Shown here one piece after another: positions 1 to 8,492 of a stretch of 64,000 nucleotides of DNA. Source of the DNA: Oceanispirochaeta crateris (GTDB lineage Bacteria > Spirochaetota > Spirochaetia > DSM-2461); contig NZ_CP036150.1 of assembly GCF_008329965.1 (NCBI RefSeq), forward strand, positions 992,001 through 1,056,000, in the 5' to 3' direction. The notes beneath the pieces are model-generated. The model was not told the DNA's origin. It saw only the letters and a program-made list of their open reading frames with translations, and searched no databases. Within the stretch, counting starts at the first letter, position 1; every line of letters begins with the position of its first letter. Both the position numbers and the translations under genes were made by a program.

Positions 1-2381
1 ATATACAAGAATGTGATGGCTCAGAAGTCCTCTGGGTTGCCAGAATCAATTCCGAAAAGGTTGTCTGTGAAGTCAATACTGTCGCCAGAGGACACCAATC
101 GGCCGTTCCCGCCGTAGCCGCCCATATGGAAAAGGGAGATGTGATTATTCATAATCATCCCTCGGGGATTCTCCGTCCCAGTGATGCAGATCTGGCTCAG
201 GCTTCAATGCTTGGGAATCAGGGTATTGGTTTTTATATTGTCAATAATTCCATAGATGCGGTGTATGTCGTCGTTGAGCCTGTGGCGTACACTCCCGAAA
301 CTCTCCTAGATGTTTCAGAGCTGGATTCTATCCTGTCCCCGGGGGGGCCCCTTTCCGAATTAGACTCCCATTACGAGGAACGCCCCAGTCAGATCAGGCT
401 GCTTCATACTATAAGTGAGGGATTCAACGATGAAAAAATAGTCGTTGCCGAGGCTGGTACGGGGGTTGGAAAATCATTCTCATACCTTATTCCCGCACTC
501 AAGTGGGCTTCTGTGAATGAACAGAGGGTTGTTATCTCCACGGCCACTATTAACCTTCAGCAGCAAATCATGGAAAAAGACCTGCCCATTGCTCAAAAGC
601 TATGCGGAACAGATGTGAAGGCTGTTCTTGTGAAGGGGAGGAGAAATTATATCTGCAAGAGTAGGCTGCAGGAGGCTCTTGACGAGAATTCCCTCTTCCG
701 TGAAAAAGATGATATTCTCCTACAGATCAAGGAGTGGGCAGACAATACGAGAGAAGGAACGGTTTCCGAGCTCCCTTTCATGCCTCCCGATGAAATCTGG
801 TCTAAGGTATGCAGCGATCCCGATGCCTGTTTTGGACCGAGGTGCAGGCATTTTGATCAGTGTTTTGTTATGAAATCTAGAAGAGAGGCAGCCGCAGCTG
901 GTGTACTGGTGGTCAATCACCACCTCTTCTTTGCGGACCTTTCACTGAGAATCAACGGCATGGGTTTTGAGGGCGCCGCCATCCTTCCTTCATTTCATAA
1001 AATCATATTTGATGAAGCTCACAATATAGAAAACAGTGCTACCAGTTATTTTTCCAGCGAGTACAATAGACTTCAGCTTTTAAAATATCTAAAGAGGCTG
1101 TATTTTCAAAAAAGAGGACGCTCTTTAGGGGTCCTCACCAGGTTGGAAAAAATCATGCCTCCCCCTGACGGGGTCCTTTATTCAGAGATGATCAGGAATC
1201 TCACATCCCAGGCTGAGATTCTGGATGCTTTATCTTTTGATTTTTTCCCCGATGAACACACAGTGCGACTTCAGGACAACAGTCATCCCGACTATGCAAG
1301 AAAGATACGGGAACCCCTGTTGCAAACTAGAGAAAAACTGGCTCAGTTGATTGCAGTGCTGAATCGCTGGTTTGAGCTGCTTCGGGAAGAGGATCATGAG
1401 AATACAGTCGTTCTTGAATTCAAGATGATTGTAAACCGTCTGAACCAGTATTCCACCTTTTTAAATAAGTTCAGTCAATTTGATGCAGAAGAGGAAGAGT
1501 CTGTTTTCTGGCTTGAAAAAAAAGTGCGTGATGGAAATTCCTATGTCCGATTCATTATAACCCCCCTGGATATCTCCGGATGGATGAAAACAGGCATATA
1601 TGATTCATACAGTACAATAGTTTTTACATCAGCTACTTTGACTATGGATAAAAGTTTTATATACTGGCAGAGACGGATGGGTTTATTGGACCAGTTGCAG
1701 GAAAGACTGGTCTCCAGGCAGTTTGAATCTCCCTTCCCTTATAAGCAGAATGTACTGCTGGGTTTGCCGGATGACATGCCCGAACCTGCATCGGATGAAT
1801 ACAGGCAGGCTCTTGTTTCATCCATCAAGGATTTGCTGGAAAGCAATGAAGGACGGGCTTTGGTCCTCTTTACATCCTATGAGCTGCTTAAACATTGTTA
1901 TGACTTGATTCTAGAAGACTGGTCTCTTCCAGAGATCAATCTCTTCCGTCAGGGCTTTGAAGACAGGGCCCGCTTGCTGAAAAGGTTTGGCGAAGACACA
2001 GGAAGTGTTTTATTTGCAACGGATTCATTTTGGGAAGGTGTTGATACTCCCGGAGAATCACTGAGGCTGGTTATAATTTGCCGGCTTCCTTTCCGTGTTC
2101 CAACAGACCCGGTTTATCAGGCTCGCCTGGAAGCCGTAGAGAAAAGGGGAGGGAATCCATTTCGTGAACTCTCTCTTCCAGAGGCTGTCATGAAATTCCG
2201 GCAGGGGTTCGGCCGTCTTATGCGAAGAAAATCAGACCGTGGGGCCGTGGTTGTCCTGGACTCGCGGATCATTAGTAAAAACTATGGATCTGTTTTTCTA
2301 AGATCCCTACCGGAAACCATAGTTTCGAGAAAGAGATTTGCTTCAGTCCTTGAGGATTTGGAGAATTTCATATATGTATAA
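1..2381 (+). CDS. DinG-family (XPD-like) DNA helicase with RadC-like JAMM segment, 5' partial
   Basis: The frame is open to the left edge, so the true start lies outside; the first internal Met is at 126. Counting from that Met, residues 9-20 read HNHPSG followed by PSD, the metal-binding signature of RadC/JAB (MPN) domains. A superfamily 2 helicase follows: Walker A GTGVGKS at 111-117, five cysteines at 177, 229, 235, 240 and 246 that fit the Fe-S domain of DinG/XPD, DEAH at 296-299, and a C-terminal motif VI (QGFGRLMRR). By family it should unwind DNA 5' to 3' using ATP, probably in repair or at R-loops. The JAMM-helicase fusion is seen in the sequence; its role is inference. Confidence 0.9.
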   Translation, partial: IQECDGSEVLWVARINSEKVVCEVNTVARGHQSAVPAVAAHMEKGDVIIHNHPSGILRPSDADLAQASMLGNQGIGFYIVNNSIDAVYVVVEPVAYTPETLLDVSELDSILSPGGPLSELDSHYEERPSQIRLLHTISEGFNDEKIVVAEAGTGVGKSFSYLIPALKWASVNEQRVVISTATINLQQQIMEKDLPIAQKLCGTDVKAVLVKGRRNYICKSRLQEALDENSLFREKDDILLQIKEWADNTREGTVSELPFMPPDEIWSKVCSDPDACFGPRCRHFDQCFVMKSRREAAAAGVLVVNHHLFFADLSLRINGMGFEGAAILPSFHKIIFDEAHNIENSATSYFSSEYNRLQLLKYLKRLYFQKRGRSLGVLTRLEKIMPPPDGVLYSEMIRNLTSQAEILDALSFDFFPDEHTVRLQDNSHPDYARKIREPLLQTREKLAQLIAVLNRWFELLREEDHENTVVLEFKMIVNRLNQYSTFLNKFSQFDAEEEESVFWLEKKVRDGNSYVRFIITPLDISGWMKTGIYDSYSTIVFTSATLTMDKSFIYWQRRMGLLDQLQERLVSRQFESPFPYKQNVLLGLPDDMPEPASDEYRQALVSSIKDLLESNEGRALVLFTSYELLKHCYDLILEDWSLPEINLFRQGFEDRARLLKRFGEDTGSVLFATDSFWEGVDTPGESLRLVIICRLPFRVPTDPVYQARLEAVEKRGGNPFRELSLPEAVMKFRQGFGRLMRRKSDRGAVVVLDSRIISKNYGSVFLRSLPETIVSRKRFASVLEDLENFIYV

Positions 2382-2420
2382 CAGACACTGTTTTATCATT
2401 GTCAATTGAAGGAGTAAGGA

Positions 2421-3404
2421 ATGGCTGATTTACGTACAACTTATATGGGGCTGGAATTGAAGAATCCTTTCATTGTTTCCAGTTCCGGACTCACAGATTC
2501 TGTTGAAAAGGTCATAAAAGCAGAACAAGCTGGTGCAGGAGCAGTTGTTCTGAAATCACTCTTCGAAGAAGATATTGCCAGCGCCGTAAGCAAGGATGGA
2601 TCTTTGGAAACCTATGCCACTCATCCTGAGGCTATGGAATATATTCATCAACTAGGGATGCTTCAGCAACCTGATGCTTACTTAGACCTCGTAGAGCAGT
2701 CTGTGAAGGCTGTTAACATTCCGGTGATCGCCAGTTTGAATTGTTATTCAGATGAATGGTGGCTGGATTATGCCCAGAGAATTGAAAAAATGGGTGCCCA
2801 TGGTCTCGAGCTGAATACAGCACTCGTCCCCGTATCGGTGAAGGATACTTCCGAAGAAGTCGAAAAGAAGATCATTTCAATCGTTAAAAAAGCTGTGAAA
2901 GCCGTCAATATCCCTGTTTCTGTAAAGATTGGTTCTTTTTTCTCATCCCTCCCCGGGATTGTTTCAAAAATTGAACAGGCCGGCGCTTCAGCAGTTGTTC
3001 TATTCAATCGCTTTTATAGACCGGACATCGATATTGAAAAAATCGAGTTTAAAAATGGGAATCCTCTGTCTACCGAGGATGAATATGCTACAGTTCTCCG
3101 CTGGACAGGAATTCTTTCGGATCTTGTCGACTGTGATTTTTCGGCTACAACAGGGATTCATACTTCAGATTCTGCCATAAAGCTAATTTTGGCCGGTGCC
3201 AATACAGTACAGGTCTGTTCTGCACTCTATAAAAACGGAATATCCTTTCTGAGTCAGATGATTGAAGAGACTGAAAAATGGATGGATCGGAAAGAGTATG
3301 AGAAAGTGTCTGATTTTTTCAGCCTTCTTAGTATGAAGGATGACAAAGAGGGACAATACTACCAGAGGTTACAGTATGTTAAGGCTCTCAAGGGACTGAA
3401 ATAG
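2421..3404 (+). CDS. Dihydroorotate dehydrogenase-like FMN protein
   Basis: A 327-residue TIM-barrel flavoprotein of the DHOD/PreA superfamily. The N-terminus (NPFIVSSSGLTDS) matches the usual opening of the family, and the C-terminal segment ATTGIHTSDSAIKLILAGAN matches the glycine-rich phosphate-binding part of the FMN site. An AGGAGTAAGG ribosome site sits just before the ATG. It lies 40 bases after the helicase and ends at a strong terminator. This family is often called dihydroorotate dehydrogenase-like because true pyrimidine activity is unproven. No electron-transfer partner is next to it, so the substrate is uncertain. Confidence 0.8.
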   Translation: MADLRTTYMGLELKNPFIVSSSGLTDSVEKVIKAEQAGAGAVVLKSLFEEDIASAVSKDGSLETYATHPEAMEYIHQLGMLQQPDAYLDLVEQSVKAVNIPVIASLNCYSDEWWLDYAQRIEKMGAHGLELNTALVPVSVKDTSEEVEKKIISIVKKAVKAVNIPVSVKIGSFFSSLPGIVSKIEQAGASAVVLFNRFYRPDIDIEKIEFKNGNPLSTEDEYATVLRWTGILSDLVDCDFSATTGIHTSDSAIKLILAGANTVQVCSALYKNGISFLSQMIEETEKWMDRKEYEKVSDFFSLLSMKDDKEGQYYQRLQYVKALKGLK

Positions 3405-3425
3405 TCTCGGTTTTTCCTTGGACAT

Positions 3426-3458
3426 AAAAAAAGCTGCTCTAATAGAGCAGCTTTTTTT
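3426..3458. terminator. Bidirectional intrinsic terminator
   Basis: A 15-bp perfect stem (AAAAAAAGCTGCTCT with its complement) has a 3-nt loop and a T run on both strands. It ends the DHOD-like gene on the plus strand and groES on the minus strand. Confidence 0.92.
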
Positions 3459-3474
3459 CTTTGTAAAAGAAGAA

Positions 3475-3741
3475 TTATTCTACAATTGCAATGATATCCT
3501 GCATCTTAATGATGAGGTGATCGACATCATCAATGCTGATTGTTGTTCCTGCGTACTTGTCGTACATTACTTTGTCACCTTCTTTTACGGTGATAAGATC
3601 TTTATCGTCACCGATGGCAACAACGCTTGCAGTCTGAGTTTTTTCCTGAGCTGTTTCAGGAATATACAGACCGGAGGCAGTTTTAGTTTCCGCTTCTACC
3701 ACTTTAAGCAGTACACGATCTCCTAAGGGTTTAATTGTCAT
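3475..3741 (-). CDS. groES: Co-chaperonin GroES (Hsp10)
   Basis: An 88-residue protein with the complete Hsp10 pattern: MTIKPLGDRVLLK at the start, the mobile loop around TKTASGLYIPE, and the closing segment HLIIKMQDIIAIVE. It caps the GroEL folding chamber in the cytoplasm. The start is the ATG at 3741, because GAGAGGAAC lies 6-7 bases before it; an upstream in-frame TTG at 3756 has no such site. groEL is not adjacent, so the chaperonin genes are split here. No CIRCE (HrcA) inverted repeat is visible in the 150 bases upstream. Confidence 0.96.
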   Translation of the reverse strand: MTIKPLGDRVLLKVVEAETKTASGLYIPETAQEKTQTASVVAIGDDKDLITVKEGDKVMYDKYAGTTISIDDVDHLIIKMQDIIAIVE

Positions 3742-3888
3742 AATAGTTCCTCTCAATTGATTTAGAAGTTATTCACCTGATAATATACGGATCCTTCCAA
3801 AGGGGGTCAAGAAAAAAGACAGGGAAAAGATAAACAGATTTTTCTAAATTTATTTGCTTCCTAATCATATATTTATTATTTTCAAACC

Positions 3889-4347
3889 ATGGTTGCCCGG
3901 AATAAATATAAAGAAGAAAATACCTTGAGAACCTACGAAAGAAATCCCTATGGAATGCCCAGGCAGCAATCCAGTAGAGAAGATGACCATCAGGCTTTCG
4001 TGGCTATTCAAGTGGAAAGATACCTCAAGCGGAAACGGGTACAACGCTTTTGTTCCGAAGCAGAAAAAGATGCCATCTTCCAGATTATTGGAGAGTATTG
4101 GGAAAAGATTAGCAGATCCAGAAAAGTGGGTCATATGGATACAGATTGTAAAATCAAGACATTTTATCATATAACACTTGTTTTTCCCTATTTTGTGGCA
4201 GAAGAGGAATCCCTTCTCTGTGTCGATTTTGTCAATAAGACTAAGATTACTTCTGAAGATGCTTGTCCCTGTGGCAGCGGGAAGTCCTTTCGGGACTGCT
4301 GTGGGAGCATAAAAACTGTTCAAGAACTGATAAATGGTTCATTCTGA
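3889..4347 (+). CDS. SEC-C motif protein
   Basis: A 152-residue protein ending in a SEC-C zinc-binding motif, CPCGSGKSFRDCCG, near residues 127-140. The same module occurs at the SecA C-terminus and in many small proteins of unknown job. The rest is charged and matches no family I recognise. The ATG at 3889 lacks a clear ribosome site; a TTG at 3925 after AAAGAAGAAAA is an alternative that gives about 140 residues. The antisense frame over the same span is rejected because the SEC-C motif lies on this strand. Confidence 0.75.
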   Translation: MVARNKYKEENTLRTYERNPYGMPRQQSSREDDHQAFVAIQVERYLKRKRVQRFCSEAEKDAIFQIIGEYWEKISRSRKVGHMDTDCKIKTFYHITLVFPYFVAEEESLLCVDFVNKTKITSEDACPCGSGKSFRDCCGSIKTVQELINGSF

Positions 4348-4391
4348 CACAGTATACGCTGCTTTCAACTCCTCTGTGTCAAGGTGACACA
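4345..4391. promoter_or_regulatory. TGTGTCA dyad, candidate upstream activator site
   Basis: TGTGTCA AGG TGACACA at 4375-4391 is a perfect 7-bp inverted repeat. A third copy, TGACACA, sits at 4345-4351 and overlaps the stop codon of the SEC-C gene. The dyad centre is about 140 bases upstream of the predicted start site of the sigma54-like promoter, the usual distance for an enhancer-binding protein. No T run follows, so it is not a terminator. Binding is inferred. Confidence 0.5.
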
Positions 4392-4498
4392 TGAAACCCT
4401 TTCTGTTATTGATACAAGATTTTATACAAATACAACAATATTTACTAATTGCCTACAGGATAACGAAATAAAAATATTTTCGATATTTATTCAAAGGT

Positions 4499-4514
4499 TG
4501 GCACGATACTTGTA
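4499..4514 (+). promoter_or_regulatory. Sigma54-type (-24/-12) promoter candidate
   Basis: TGGCACG, four bases, then TTGTA matches the RpoN consensus TGGCACG-N4-TTGCA except that the final GC is GT. Spacing is exact. The predicted start near 4525 leaves only about 14 bases of leader including the AGGAGG site at 4527-4532. A weaker sigma70 alternative (TTCAAA at 4490, TATATT at 4513) overlaps it. Confidence 0.5.
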
Positions 4515-4538
4515 TATTTAGTAGTCAGGAGGACCTCA

Positions 4539-5384
4539 ATGGCCTATACTAACTACAATGATGACAATAATATACTTTCTATATACTTAAAAGAAATCAA
4601 TAAAATCCCTCTATTAACAAGGGAAGAAGAAGATGAAATTGCAAGGAAAGCCGTCAAAGGTGATCAGATTGCAAAGGACAGGCTTGTGCGAGCCAACCTT
4701 CGTTTTGTTGTAAACGTATCCAAAAAATATCAGAATCAGGGGTTGCCTCTGGATGATCTGATCAGTGAAGGAAATATTGGTTTAATCAATGCCATTGAAA
4801 AGTATGATCCGGATAAGGGTTATCACTTTATCTCATATGCTGTTTGGTGGATCAGACAGTCTATCCTTAAGGCCGTATATGAAAAATCCAGAATGATCAG
4901 ACTTCCTCTGAACAGAGCCAATGAACTGGTTCAGATTGAAAAGGTTCGAAAGGAATTGACTAAGATCAATGGTGAAGATCCTGATGCAGTTGAAATTGCT
5001 CAGAATGTAGGTATCCATGTTGAAGATGTGAAAAAGCTGATGAATATTTCAAGAGATCTTGTGTCCCTGGAATCTCCTACTCACAGCGAAGATAGCGTCC
5101 TTGGTGATTTTATTGAGGATGAACAGTATAGAACACCGGATAATCTTGTTATGGATATACTTTTATCAGAGGATATTAATACTGTTTTATCCACTCTTAC
5201 TGACAAGGAATCTGAGATTCTTGAAAAAAGATTTGGATTAAACGGAAAGAAGCCATTGTCATTGAAAGAGATCGGTGATCAATATGGTTTGACCAAAGAG
5301 AGAATCAGACAAATTGAGAAAAAAGCCATAACCAGACTGCAGCATCCTTCTAGAAAACAATATCTAGAATCCTATGTTGCCTAG
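4539..5384 (+). CDS. Sigma-70 family factor, RpoD/RpoS type
   Basis: A 281-residue primary-like sigma factor. It has a short region 1.2 (NNILSIYLKEINKIPLLTRE), full region 2 (DLISEGNIGLINAIEKYDP, then SYAVWWIRQSI for promoter melting), region 3 and region 4 with the helix-turn-helix GLTKERIRQIEKKAITRL. It lacks the long N-terminal region 1.1 and the non-conserved insert of housekeeping RpoD, so an alternative or stress role like Borrelia RpoS is likely. A strong AGGAGG site precedes the ATG. It is monocistronic, with a terminator after it and a sigma54-like promoter before it. Calling it RpoS would be inference. Confidence 0.9.
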   Translation: MAYTNYNDDNNILSIYLKEINKIPLLTREEEDEIARKAVKGDQIAKDRLVRANLRFVVNVSKKYQNQGLPLDDLISEGNIGLINAIEKYDPDKGYHFISYAVWWIRQSILKAVYEKSRMIRLPLNRANELVQIEKVRKELTKINGEDPDAVEIAQNVGIHVEDVKKLMNISRDLVSLESPTHSEDSVLGDFIEDEQYRTPDNLVMDILLSEDINTVLSTLTDKESEILEKRFGLNGKKPLSLKEIGDQYGLTKERIRQIEKKAITRLQHPSRKQYLESYVA

Positions 5385-5454
5385 GGTAACATCTGTTTAG
5401 GTTAGTCGTATGATGTACTTATCATATGTTAATATATATATTTGACCCCTCCTG

Positions 5455-5484
5455 AAAAGGCTATACAAAAGTATAGCCTTTTTG
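5455..5484 (+). terminator. Intrinsic terminator
   Basis: A 12-bp stem, AAAAGGCTATAC with its complement, has an AAAA loop and a T run. It ends the sigma factor transcript. Confidence 0.9.
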
Positions 5485-5596
5485 CTGTTTAGCAACTTAT
5501 CTTTCCTTGACAGTTCAACTTACGGGATTTAAAATTATTAAGTTAATACGACTTATTCGTATTTTTAGAAAAAATTGCAATAAAAAGAGAGGCATT

Positions 5597-8260
5597 ATGA
5601 GTCAAGGAAAATTCGTTTATTTCTTCGGTGGAGGATCCGCTGAAGGTAAAGCAGAAATGAAAGATACCCTGGGGGGAAAAGGAGCAAACCTTGCGGAAAT
5701 GACAAATTTGGGTATTCCTGTACCTCCTGGATTTACGATCTCTACAGATGCCTGTGAATTGTACTATGAAAATAATAAGGCTTATCCTGAATATATTGTA
5801 AAGGAAGTGGAGCAGCACCTTAAAAAGCTGGAAGCCCAGATGGAAATGAAACTGGGTGACCATGATAACCCACTTCTTGTATCAGTCAGGTCTGGTGCCG
5901 CTGTTTCCATGCCTGGAATGATGGATACGGTTTTAAACCTGGGTCTGAATGAAAAGGCTGTTGAAGGCCTTGCTGCACGTTCAGGAAATGAACGATTTGC
6001 CTGGGATGCCTACAGAAGATTTATTCAGATGTTTGGTGATGTTGTAAAAGGCGTACCTCACCATGCTTTTGAAGGAGCACTCGAGTCCATTAAAATGGAA
6101 AAAAATGTTGAAAACGACAATGAACTTGATGCAGATGACCTCAAGAAAGTCGTATCAAGATACCTTTCTGTATATAAAGATGCCGTAAAAGAACCTTTTC
6201 CACAGGATCCTAAAGTTCAGCTTTGGGCGGCCATTGATGCCGTATTCGGTTCATGGAAGAATGAACGAGCCGATAAATACAGAGCCATAAATAAGATTGA
6301 GGGCCTCAAAGGAACGGCTGTTAACGTTCAGTCCATGGTTTTTGGAAACTTTGGTGAAACATCGGGTACCGGGGTTTGTTTCTCTAGAGACCCATCCACA
6401 GGTGAAAACTATTTCTATGGTGAATACCTTATGAATGCCCAGGGAGAAGATGTTGTTGCTGGAATCAGAACACCTGAAAAACTCAGCACCCTCCAGGAAG
6501 GCAGTCCTGCAGTGTATGCTCAGCTTGTTGAAATCAAAGACAAACTCGAGAATCATTACAAGGACATGCAGGACATGGAGTTTACCATTCAGGACGGAAA
6601 ACTCTACATCCTCCAGACCAGAAATGGAAAGAGAACCGGTCAGGCTGCCGTACAGATTGCCGTTGACCTCGTTAAAGAAAAGATGATCGATAAAAAAGAA
6701 GCTATTATGAGGGTCGCTCCGGCTCAGCTGGACCAGCTTCTTCATCCCATGATCGATCCAAGTGTCATGAAAGAAATACAGCCCATAGCCAAGGGACTCA
6801 ATGCCTCTCCAGGAGCCGCCTGTGGTAAGATTGTTTTCACAGCAGAAGATGCTGAAGCCTGGTTCCTAAAGGGTGAGCAGGTCATCCTTGTGAGAAAAGA
6901 AACTTCTCCCGAGGACATCGGCGGTATGAATGTTGCACAGGGAATTTTGACCTCTACCGGAGGCATGACCTCCCATGCGGCTGTTGTAGCCCGTGGTATG
7001 GGAACACCCTGTGTCGCCGGATGTAAAGAGCTTATCATCAATCAGGAAAACAAAACCATGTCTGTGGGTTCCAAAGTTTTCAAAGAAGGAAACTGGTGTT
7101 CTCTCGATGGAACAGACGGATTAGTATACGAAGGGGCTATCGATCTCATCCAGCCTGAACTGTCTGGGAATTTGAATGAATTCCTGACTTGGGCCGATGA
7201 CATCAGAAATTCTGCCAAGAGAGAAGGTGTCGCCGATGGATTCGGTATCAGAGCCAATGCCGACTTACCCGTAGACGCACTCAAAGGTCGTGAGTTTGGA
7301 GCCGAAGGTATCGGTTTGTGTCGTACAGAGCATATGTTTTTTGATGAAGAAAAGCTGAAATCCTTCCGGATTATGATTGTTGCCGACAGCAAGGAGAGAA
7401 GGGTGGAATCCCTTAAGAAGATCATGCCTCTTCAGACAGAAGACTTTGAAGGCATTTTCAGAGCCATGGATGGTCTTCCTGTTAACATCAGACTCTTAGA
7501 CCCACCTCTCCATGAGTTTGTTCCCCGTTCAAAGAGAGACATTGCTGAGCTGGCCGATATCATCGGTATCAGTAAAGAAGACCTTCAGGTCAGATTGAAC
7601 TCTCTGGAAGAACAGAACCCCATGCTAGGTCACAGAGGTTGTCGTCTGGGCATAACCTATCCTGAAATCTATGACATGCAGGTTGAGGCCATTGCCAGAG
7701 CCGCTGTTAAGGTTCAAAAAGAGGGCATCAAGGTCTTACCCGAGATTATGATTCCTCTCATTGGTACATACAAAGAATTTATTCCTTTAAGAGAAAATGC
7801 TGAGAAGATTCTCAAATCCGTTTTTGAAGAAACAGGAATCACTGTGGAATATCAGATCGGAACGATGATCGAAATTCCAAGAGCGGCTTTGACAGCAGAA
7901 GATATCGCTAAATATGCCGATTATTTCTCATTTGGTACCAACGACCTGACCCAGATGACCTTTGGATATTCAAGGGACGATGTGGGAACTTTTGTTCCTG
8001 AATATGTGAACAAGAAAATACTGAAAGCTGACCCATTTCAAACCCTCGACCAACATGGTGTAGGCCTCCTGGTGGAACTTGGTGTTCAAAGAGGACGCTC
8101 CACTAAGGCCAATTTGAAAACCAGTATCTGTGGTGAACACGGTGGCGATCCAGACTCCATTGACTTCTGCTACAGAGCGGGGCTGAATGTTGTTTCCTGT
8201 TCTCCCTACAGAGTGCCAATCGCAAGACTGGCCGCAGCACAGGCTGTCATTAGAAACTGA
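5597..8260 (+). CDS. ppdK: Pyruvate, phosphate dikinase
   Basis: An 887-residue enzyme that interconverts pyruvate + ATP + phosphate with PEP + AMP + pyrophosphate. The N-terminal ATP-grasp domain opens with GGKGANLAEMTNLGIPVPPGF. The swivelling domain carries GGMTSHAAVVARGMG with the phosphorylated histidine near residue 460, and the PEP-binding barrel has GLCRTEHMFF. The length is normal for the family. The start is the ATG at 5597 behind AGAGAGG; an open extension back to 5507 is not credible. In a fermentative spirochaete with an ATP-type PFK nearby it can work in pyrophosphate-linked glycolysis. It stands alone and ends at a terminator. Confidence 0.97.
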   Translation: MSQGKFVYFFGGGSAEGKAEMKDTLGGKGANLAEMTNLGIPVPPGFTISTDACELYYENNKAYPEYIVKEVEQHLKKLEAQMEMKLGDHDNPLLVSVRSGAAVSMPGMMDTVLNLGLNEKAVEGLAARSGNERFAWDAYRRFIQMFGDVVKGVPHHAFEGALESIKMEKNVENDNELDADDLKKVVSRYLSVYKDAVKEPFPQDPKVQLWAAIDAVFGSWKNERADKYRAINKIEGLKGTAVNVQSMVFGNFGETSGTGVCFSRDPSTGENYFYGEYLMNAQGEDVVAGIRTPEKLSTLQEGSPAVYAQLVEIKDKLENHYKDMQDMEFTIQDGKLYILQTRNGKRTGQAAVQIAVDLVKEKMIDKKEAIMRVAPAQLDQLLHPMIDPSVMKEIQPIAKGLNASPGAACGKIVFTAEDAEAWFLKGEQVILVRKETSPEDIGGMNVAQGILTSTGGMTSHAAVVARGMGTPCVAGCKELIINQENKTMSVGSKVFKEGNWCSLDGTDGLVYEGAIDLIQPELSGNLNEFLTWADDIRNSAKREGVADGFGIRANADLPVDALKGREFGAEGIGLCRTEHMFFDEEKLKSFRIMIVADSKERRVESLKKIMPLQTEDFEGIFRAMDGLPVNIRLLDPPLHEFVPRSKRDIAELADIIGISKEDLQVRLNSLEEQNPMLGHRGCRLGITYPEIYDMQVEAIARAAVKVQKEGIKVLPEIMIPLIGTYKEFIPLRENAEKILKSVFEETGITVEYQIGTMIEIPRAALTAEDIAKYADYFSFGTNDLTQMTFGYSRDDVGTFVPEYVNKKILKADPFQTLDQHGVGLLVELGVQRGRSTKANLKTSICGEHGGDPDSIDFCYRAGLNVVSCSPYRVPIARLAAAQAVIRN

Positions 8261-8313
8261 TTTTAAAGAAAGGAAATGGTTCATTTTCTTCTTATAAAAG
8301 CATAATTTTGTTG

Positions 8314-8345
8314 GGGTCTTCTGTAAAACAGAAGGCCCTTTTTTA
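8314..8345 (+). terminator. Intrinsic terminator
   Basis: GGGTCTTCTG pairs with CAGAAGGCCC (one G-U) around a TAAAA loop and is followed by six T. It ends ppdK. Confidence 0.88.
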
Positions 8346-8425
8346 ATTTATTTATCTCCCTTTCTTTAGGGAAAGGAAGATAAGGCGTGTATCCTTGAAT
8401 TGCTAGTTTAGGATATCTTTAACTA

Positions 8426-8454
8426 TTGACTTTAAAGGACTTTACCTCTAAGTT
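8426..8454 (+). promoter_or_regulatory. Possible sigma70 promoter of the ABC-F gene
   Basis: TTGACT at 8426 and TAAGTT at 8449 are 17 bases apart and sit 38 bases before the start codon. The -10 is poor, so this is tentative. Confidence 0.35.
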
Positions 8455-8492
8455 TTCTATGCGAAAAACAACTAATACGACAGGAGATTCTT

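Noticed and set aside
3742-3890. CIRCE heat-shock operator before groES
   Set aside because: No TTAGCACTC-N9-GAGTGCTAA type repeat is present.
3865-4323. 152-codon open frame antisense to the SEC-C gene
   Set aside because: The opposite strand carries a clear zinc motif (CPCGSGKSFRDCCG). The antisense frame has no family features.
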